From: Eubacteriales bacterium
Lineage (GTDB): Bacteria > Bacillota > Clostridia > Lachnospirales > Lachnospiraceae
DNA: 64,000 nucleotides
NCBI GenBank assembly: GCA_030524175.1
Contig: JAUNHC010000024.1
Span: 1-64,000 of the forward strand
Reading direction: 5' to 3'
The notes under the pieces are model-generated. The model was not told where the DNA came from and did no database searches. It saw nothing but the letters and a program-made list of their open reading frames with translations. The position numbers and the translations under genes are program-made. Numbering within the stretch: position 1 is the first letter of the stretch; the number at the start of each line of letters is the position of its first letter. Positions 61,780 to 64,000 of the stretch are shown here, piece after piece.

Positions 61780-62259
61780 CTATATCATTCCCAGTTCGCT
61801 GTGAAAATAAGGTAAAGCCGAACACTTATATCTTCGGTGAAATTCTTTGTCTATTAGGACTTTTGTACCGTTTATATGATTCTTATACCCTTCCACATAT
61901 TCTTCCGCTTTTTCTGCTATGTATGATATATGCTTCCTCGTCTCAACAAATTCATCCTGGTCAATGACCGCTTTTTCAATACTTAAATATTTCAAATCCT
62001 TTATAATTACTGTTTTTGTATAATCCAATCCTGATTTGTGTTTTTGGGAACGCCTGGTATTCTTAAAATGAAATGCATATTTATGTGAGATTTCCGAACG
62101 ATACGGAACACAAATAAAATATCCGTTATGACTTTGGAATAAAAGACACGCATACCCGCGTGTATGCTTTTTCAGAATTTCCACATATGGCGGATTGGGA
62201 TAATCATCATAAAATTTTTCTGATAATTTAAGTATTTCATAATCAAATATTTTTCCCAC
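61780..62259 (-). CDS. Type III toxin, TenpN-like (ToxN/AbiQ superfamily endoribonuclease)
   Basis: This is probably an RNA-cleaving toxin held inactive by the repeat RNA encoded just upstream. The 159-residue protein resembles TenpN toxins as I remember them: LSEKFYDDY near the start, TRGYACLLF, ICVPYRSEISHKYAF, KSGLDYTKTVIIKD in the middle, and a C-terminal RRYKCSALPYFHSELG. The length is typical. The start is GTG at 62259, with GGGAGG 7 nt upstream. Upstream, in order toward the promoter, are a hairpin attenuator and two 47-bp direct repeats. Family recognition is by eye; the gene layout is independent support. Roles known for the superfamily are phage abortive infection and plasmid maintenance. 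Confidence 0.78.
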   Translation of the reverse strand: MGKIFDYEILKLSEKFYDDYPNPPYVEILKKHTRGYACLLFQSHNGYFICVPYRSEISHKYAFHFKNTRRSQKHKSGLDYTKTVIIKDLKYLSIEKAVIDQDEFVETRKHISYIAEKAEEYVEGYKNHINGTKVLIDKEFHRRYKCSALPYFHSELGMI

Positions 62260-62283
62260 CGTAATACCTCCCGGATAAAATAA

Positions 62284-62306
62284 GCGAGAGGGCTATGCCC
62301 TCCCGC
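62284..62306 (-). terminator. Attenuator between antitoxin repeats and toxin gene
   Basis: GCGAGAGGGC and GCCCTCCCGC form a 10-bp stem with one mismatch and a 3-nt loop. On the minus strand TTATTTTATCC follows, just before the toxin ribosome binding site. In type III systems a leaky terminator here makes antitoxin RNA far exceed toxin mRNA. Confidence 0.75.
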
Positions 62307-62320
62307 AATTTTTCTTCGCC

Positions 62321-62419
62321 CGGTCAAATTTTATTTTACCGACGAGTCGGAACCGTCACTCGTCTCAACATTCGGTCAAATTTTATTTTACCGACGAGTC
62401 GGAACCGTCACTCGTCTCA
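62321..62419 (-). repeat. Two perfect 47-bp direct repeats (antitoxin units)
   Basis: 62321-62367 and 62373-62419 are identical over 47 bp and separated by the 5 bp ACATT. Each unit contains the inverted words GACGAGT/ACTCGTC and the CGGT/ACCG ends. No further copy or partial copy is visible on either side. Confidence 0.92.
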
Positions 62420-62450
62420 TGCTGCGAAGAGAGATAAACATCTCATGATT

Positions 62451-62481
62451 ATTATATAACATAAATTCTCCGAAAATACAA
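62451..62481 (-). promoter_or_regulatory. Promoter of the antitoxin-toxin locus
   Basis: On the minus strand TTGTAT (62476-62481) is followed after 17 bp by TATATA (62453-62458), or after 19 bp by TATAAT (62451-62456). The start would be near 62444, about 25 nt before the first repeat. Confidence 0.65.
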
Positions 62482-62511
62482 GTAACTGCTTTAAATATCA
62501 GGCAGTAAAAA

Positions 62512-62700
62512 TCATACACCTTTCTTCAAATTTTTCGTATTTTTCTCCACCATTTTTCTGGGGACCATGATCTGATGGCCGCAGCCTGTGCATTTAAGGC
62601 GGAAGTCCGCGCCCACGCGGAGGATTTCCCATTCCCTGCTGCCGCAGGGATGGCCTTTTTTCAATGTTACTATGTCTCCAACTTCATATAGAAGGGCCAT
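62512..62700 (-). CDS. DUF951 family protein
   Basis: This 62-residue protein matches the DUF951 pattern common in Firmicutes: GDIVTLKKGHPCGSREWEILRVGADFRLKCTGCGHQIMVPRKM in outline. It has Cys residues in HPCG and CTGCG that may bind zinc, and a basic tail. Its function is unknown. It follows the sirtuin gene by 3 bp and so is probably co-translated with it. Confidence 0.92.
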   Translation of the reverse strand: MALLYEVGDIVTLKKGHPCGSREWEILRVGADFRLKCTGCGHQIMVPRKMVEKNTKNLKKGV

Positions 62701-62703
62701 AAT

Positions 62704-63435
62704 TTATGCTCCTTTGACAACAATTTGTGAAAATACCTGACCTATTGGCTCCTGTATCAGGAGATTTGCGTGCCGGTCTCTGGGCGTTGGGGATTTGTTG
62801 ATCACCACAAGATAATCTCCGCGGAAATAATCGATCAGACTGGCGGCCGGATATACAGCCAGGGAGGTTCCGCCGATGATCAGCACCTGTGCATTGGCAA
62901 TGGCATTCACAGATTCATTAAGAATATTATTATCAAGTCCCTCCTCATATAGGACTACATCCGGCTTGACTATACCGCCGCAGTCACAGTGAGGTATCCC
63001 CTTGGCATGTTTCATGTATGAAAAGTCATGAAATTTTCCGCATTTCATACAATGATTACGGTATACACTGCCGTGCAGCTCCAGTACCTTCTTGCTCCCC
63101 GCCATCTGATGGAGGTTGTCTATGTTCTGAGTGATAACTGCTTTCAATTTGCCGGAACGTTCAAGCTCTGCCAGCTTTAAGTGCGCTCCATTGGGCTTCG
63201 CTGTGTCACACAGCATCTTGTCCTGATAAAACTTAAAAAATTCATCCGGCTTGTTCATGAAAAAAGTATGACTCAAGATTGTTTCCGGCGGATAGTCATA
63301 TTTCTGATGGTACAATCCGTCCTGGCTTCGGAAATCAGGAATCCCGCTCTCCGTGGAAACTCCTGCTCCTCCGAAAAACACAATATTGTCGTGCGTGTCT
63401 ATGATTTCCTGTAATTTCTCAACTTCTCTTCCCAT
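62704..63435 (-). CDS. NAD-dependent protein deacylase (sirtuin, Sir2 family)
   Basis: This removes acetyl or other acyl groups from lysines using NAD. Motifs are VFFGGAGVSTESGIPDFRS, TQNIDNLHQMAG, the catalytic His in LELHGSVY, the zinc Cys pairs CMKCGKF and CDCGG, KPDVVLYEE, and IGGTSLAVYPAA. All catalytic residues are present. The ATG at 63435 has GGGAGGGG upstream; the longer open frame would overlap the sortase gene. At 243 residues it is a normal class II/III-type bacterial sirtuin. Confidence 0.94.
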   Translation of the reverse strand: MGREVEKLQEIIDTHDNIVFFGGAGVSTESGIPDFRSQDGLYHQKYDYPPETILSHTFFMNKPDEFFKFYQDKMLCDTAKPNGAHLKLAELERSGKLKAVITQNIDNLHQMAGSKKVLELHGSVYRNHCMKCGKFHDFSYMKHAKGIPHCDCGGIVKPDVVLYEEGLDNNILNESVNAIANAQVLIIGGTSLAVYPAASLIDYFRGDYLVVINKSPTPRDRHANLLIQEPIGQVFSQIVVKGA

Positions 63436-63466
63436 TTGAACCCCTCCCAAATGTACGGCCGTACGT

Positions 63467-64000
63467 TTACTCAACATCCAAGGTATCAATACGCTTTCCC
63501 TGAACCACAAAACGGGTTGCCTCATTCCCTGTACAGGTGGACAAGGTCACCACCTTATCTTTGATACCTAACTCAACATCATCTGTCTGTATTTCAGAAA
63601 ATCCTTTAATAGTCTTCAGGTATTCCTCAAATTCCTTTCCCGGCCCCTTAAATAACGTATAGGTGTCACTGTTTACGGATGTTGTATAAGCGGATATGAT
63701 TTCATAGCGGTAATTCTTCTCGGGTGTAAGAATCCAGAAGTATTTGCTCTTCTTATAAGTTTCTTCCTTCTGTGAAAAATCCTTCAGCTGTCCGAACATG
63801 GAACCGTTCTTCATATTATGCCCGTATACCAGAGTATTGCAGTCACTGAAATCTCCTTTGTTCTCATAATCCACAAATATAGTTCCTGCAAAATTATAAT
63901 TCTTCTCATAGGTTGTATGAAGATAGGTATCATTATCCTTTCCCTGTACTACAGGATAGCTGACGCCGTCAAGTGCCTCCACATAAATCCAGCCCACCAC
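63467..64000 (-). CDS. Class B sortase, 5' end outside the window
   Basis: This transpeptidase anchors surface proteins to peptidoglycan or assembles pili. The visible 177 C-terminal residues contain the sortase core: YPVVQGKDNDTYLHTTY, the catalytic His in LVYGHNMKNGSMFGQL, the catalytic Cys in VTLSTCTG, and the Arg in ATRFVVQGKRI. The pattern with YGHNMKNGSMF is typical of class B. The N-terminal signal anchor lies beyond position 64000, so the gene is truncated by the window edge, not by mutation. No sortase substrate gene is visible. Confidence 0.92.
   Translation of the reverse strand: MVGWIYVEALDGVSYPVVQGKDNDTYLHTTYEKNYNFAGTIFVDYENKGDFSDCNTLVYGHNMKNGSMFGQLKDFSQKEETYKKSKYFWILTPEKNYRYEIISAYTTSVNSDTYTLFKGPGKEFEEYLKTIKGFSEIQTDDVELGIKDKVVTLSTCTGNEATRFVVQGKRIDTLDVE

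Larger units (their letters stand above)
62277..62444 (-). ncRNA. Type III antitoxin RNA (TenpI/ToxI-like), two repeats
   Basis: The predicted transcript starts near 62444, runs through two identical 47-nt repeats (52-nt period), and ends at the hairpin before the toxin gene. Each unit has GACGAGT and ACTCGTC, which pair to a 7-bp stem. The loop contains CGGT, which could pair with ACCG at the unit's end to make an H-type pseudoknot, the fold known for these antitoxins. GCGAAGA (62424-62430) and TCTTCGC (62313-62319) flank the repeats and could close the precursor. The toxin is expected to cut the precursor into single-repeat units that bind and inhibit it. Confidence 0.75.

Noticed and set aside
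62321-62419. CRISPR array
   Set aside because: Only two repeats, a 5-bp spacer, no cas genes, and a toxin-like gene with an attenuator downstream. The type III antitoxin reading explains all of it.

Overview
The window looks like a chromosomal segment of a spore-forming, low-to-moderate GC Gram-positive gut anaerobe, most likely a Lachnospiraceae (Clostridium cluster XIVa). The support is a CotS-like spore coat kinase, CwlD amidase and a spore-type GH18 protein, a MecA adaptor, a proline T-box leader in front of an archaeal/eukaryal-type ProRS, a class B sortase, DUF951 and DUF1858 proteins, DeoR and YesM/YesN sugar control, and strong AGGAGG ribosome binding sites. I saw no prophage, insertion sequence, rRNA, tRNA or CRISPR array.

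Layout. 0-14.5 kb, all minus strand: mazG and a phosphoglucomutase, cotS, a sugar catabolic module (DeoR regulator, binding protein, two permeases, PfkB kinase, class II aldolase, aldo-keto reductase), then glycerol dehydrogenase, selD and cca. 14.7-18.1 kb, plus strand: a five-gene ABC exporter operon with its GntR/YtrA regulator in the middle and a palindromic operator on the promoter. 18.2-29.5 kb: a membrane diguanylate cyclase, proS with its T-box, an Rpn-type nuclease, a secreted DUF4825 protein, dCMP deaminase, rpiB, the Sua5 protein, and an acyl-CoA ligase/SLC13 anion transporter pair. 29.6-39.7 kb, minus strand: a glycan-assembly cassette (DUF2298 protein, family 2 glycosyltransferase, large GT-C-like membrane protein), an FHA-domain ABC exporter with a separate permease, then cwlD and the GH18 protein. 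40-48.6 kb: mecA, DUF1858, ferredoxin, MerR, dnaB, rplI, gdpP, a second GGDEF protein and a divergent XRE regulator. 48.6-59.1 kb: an alpha-galactoside locus (GH36, zinc-ribbon protein, unrecognised 609-aa protein, two permeases, binding protein) facing a YesM/YesN two-component system. 59.1-64 kb: rpsR-ssb-rpsF, a winged-helix/Uma2 nuclease, a type III toxin-antitoxin locus, DUF951, a sirtuin and a truncated sortase.

The most interesting element is at about 61.78-62.48 kb. A toxin gene resembling TenpN (ToxN/AbiQ superfamily) is preceded by two perfect 47-bp direct repeats, a hairpin attenuator and a promoter, which is the full layout of a type III (RNA antitoxin) system. It sits directly upstream of a two-winged-helix plus Uma2-nuclease fusion, so the pair may be a small defence island. 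Other points of note are two genes whose ribosome binding sites point at non-AUG start codons (ATT and ACG), two sugar binding proteins with no lipobox cysteine in a Gram-positive, an array of short direct repeats in the deoR leader, and several palindromic operators on recognisable promoters.

All functional calls rest on reading motifs by eye. Promoters, operators and terminators are pattern matches and none has been tested.
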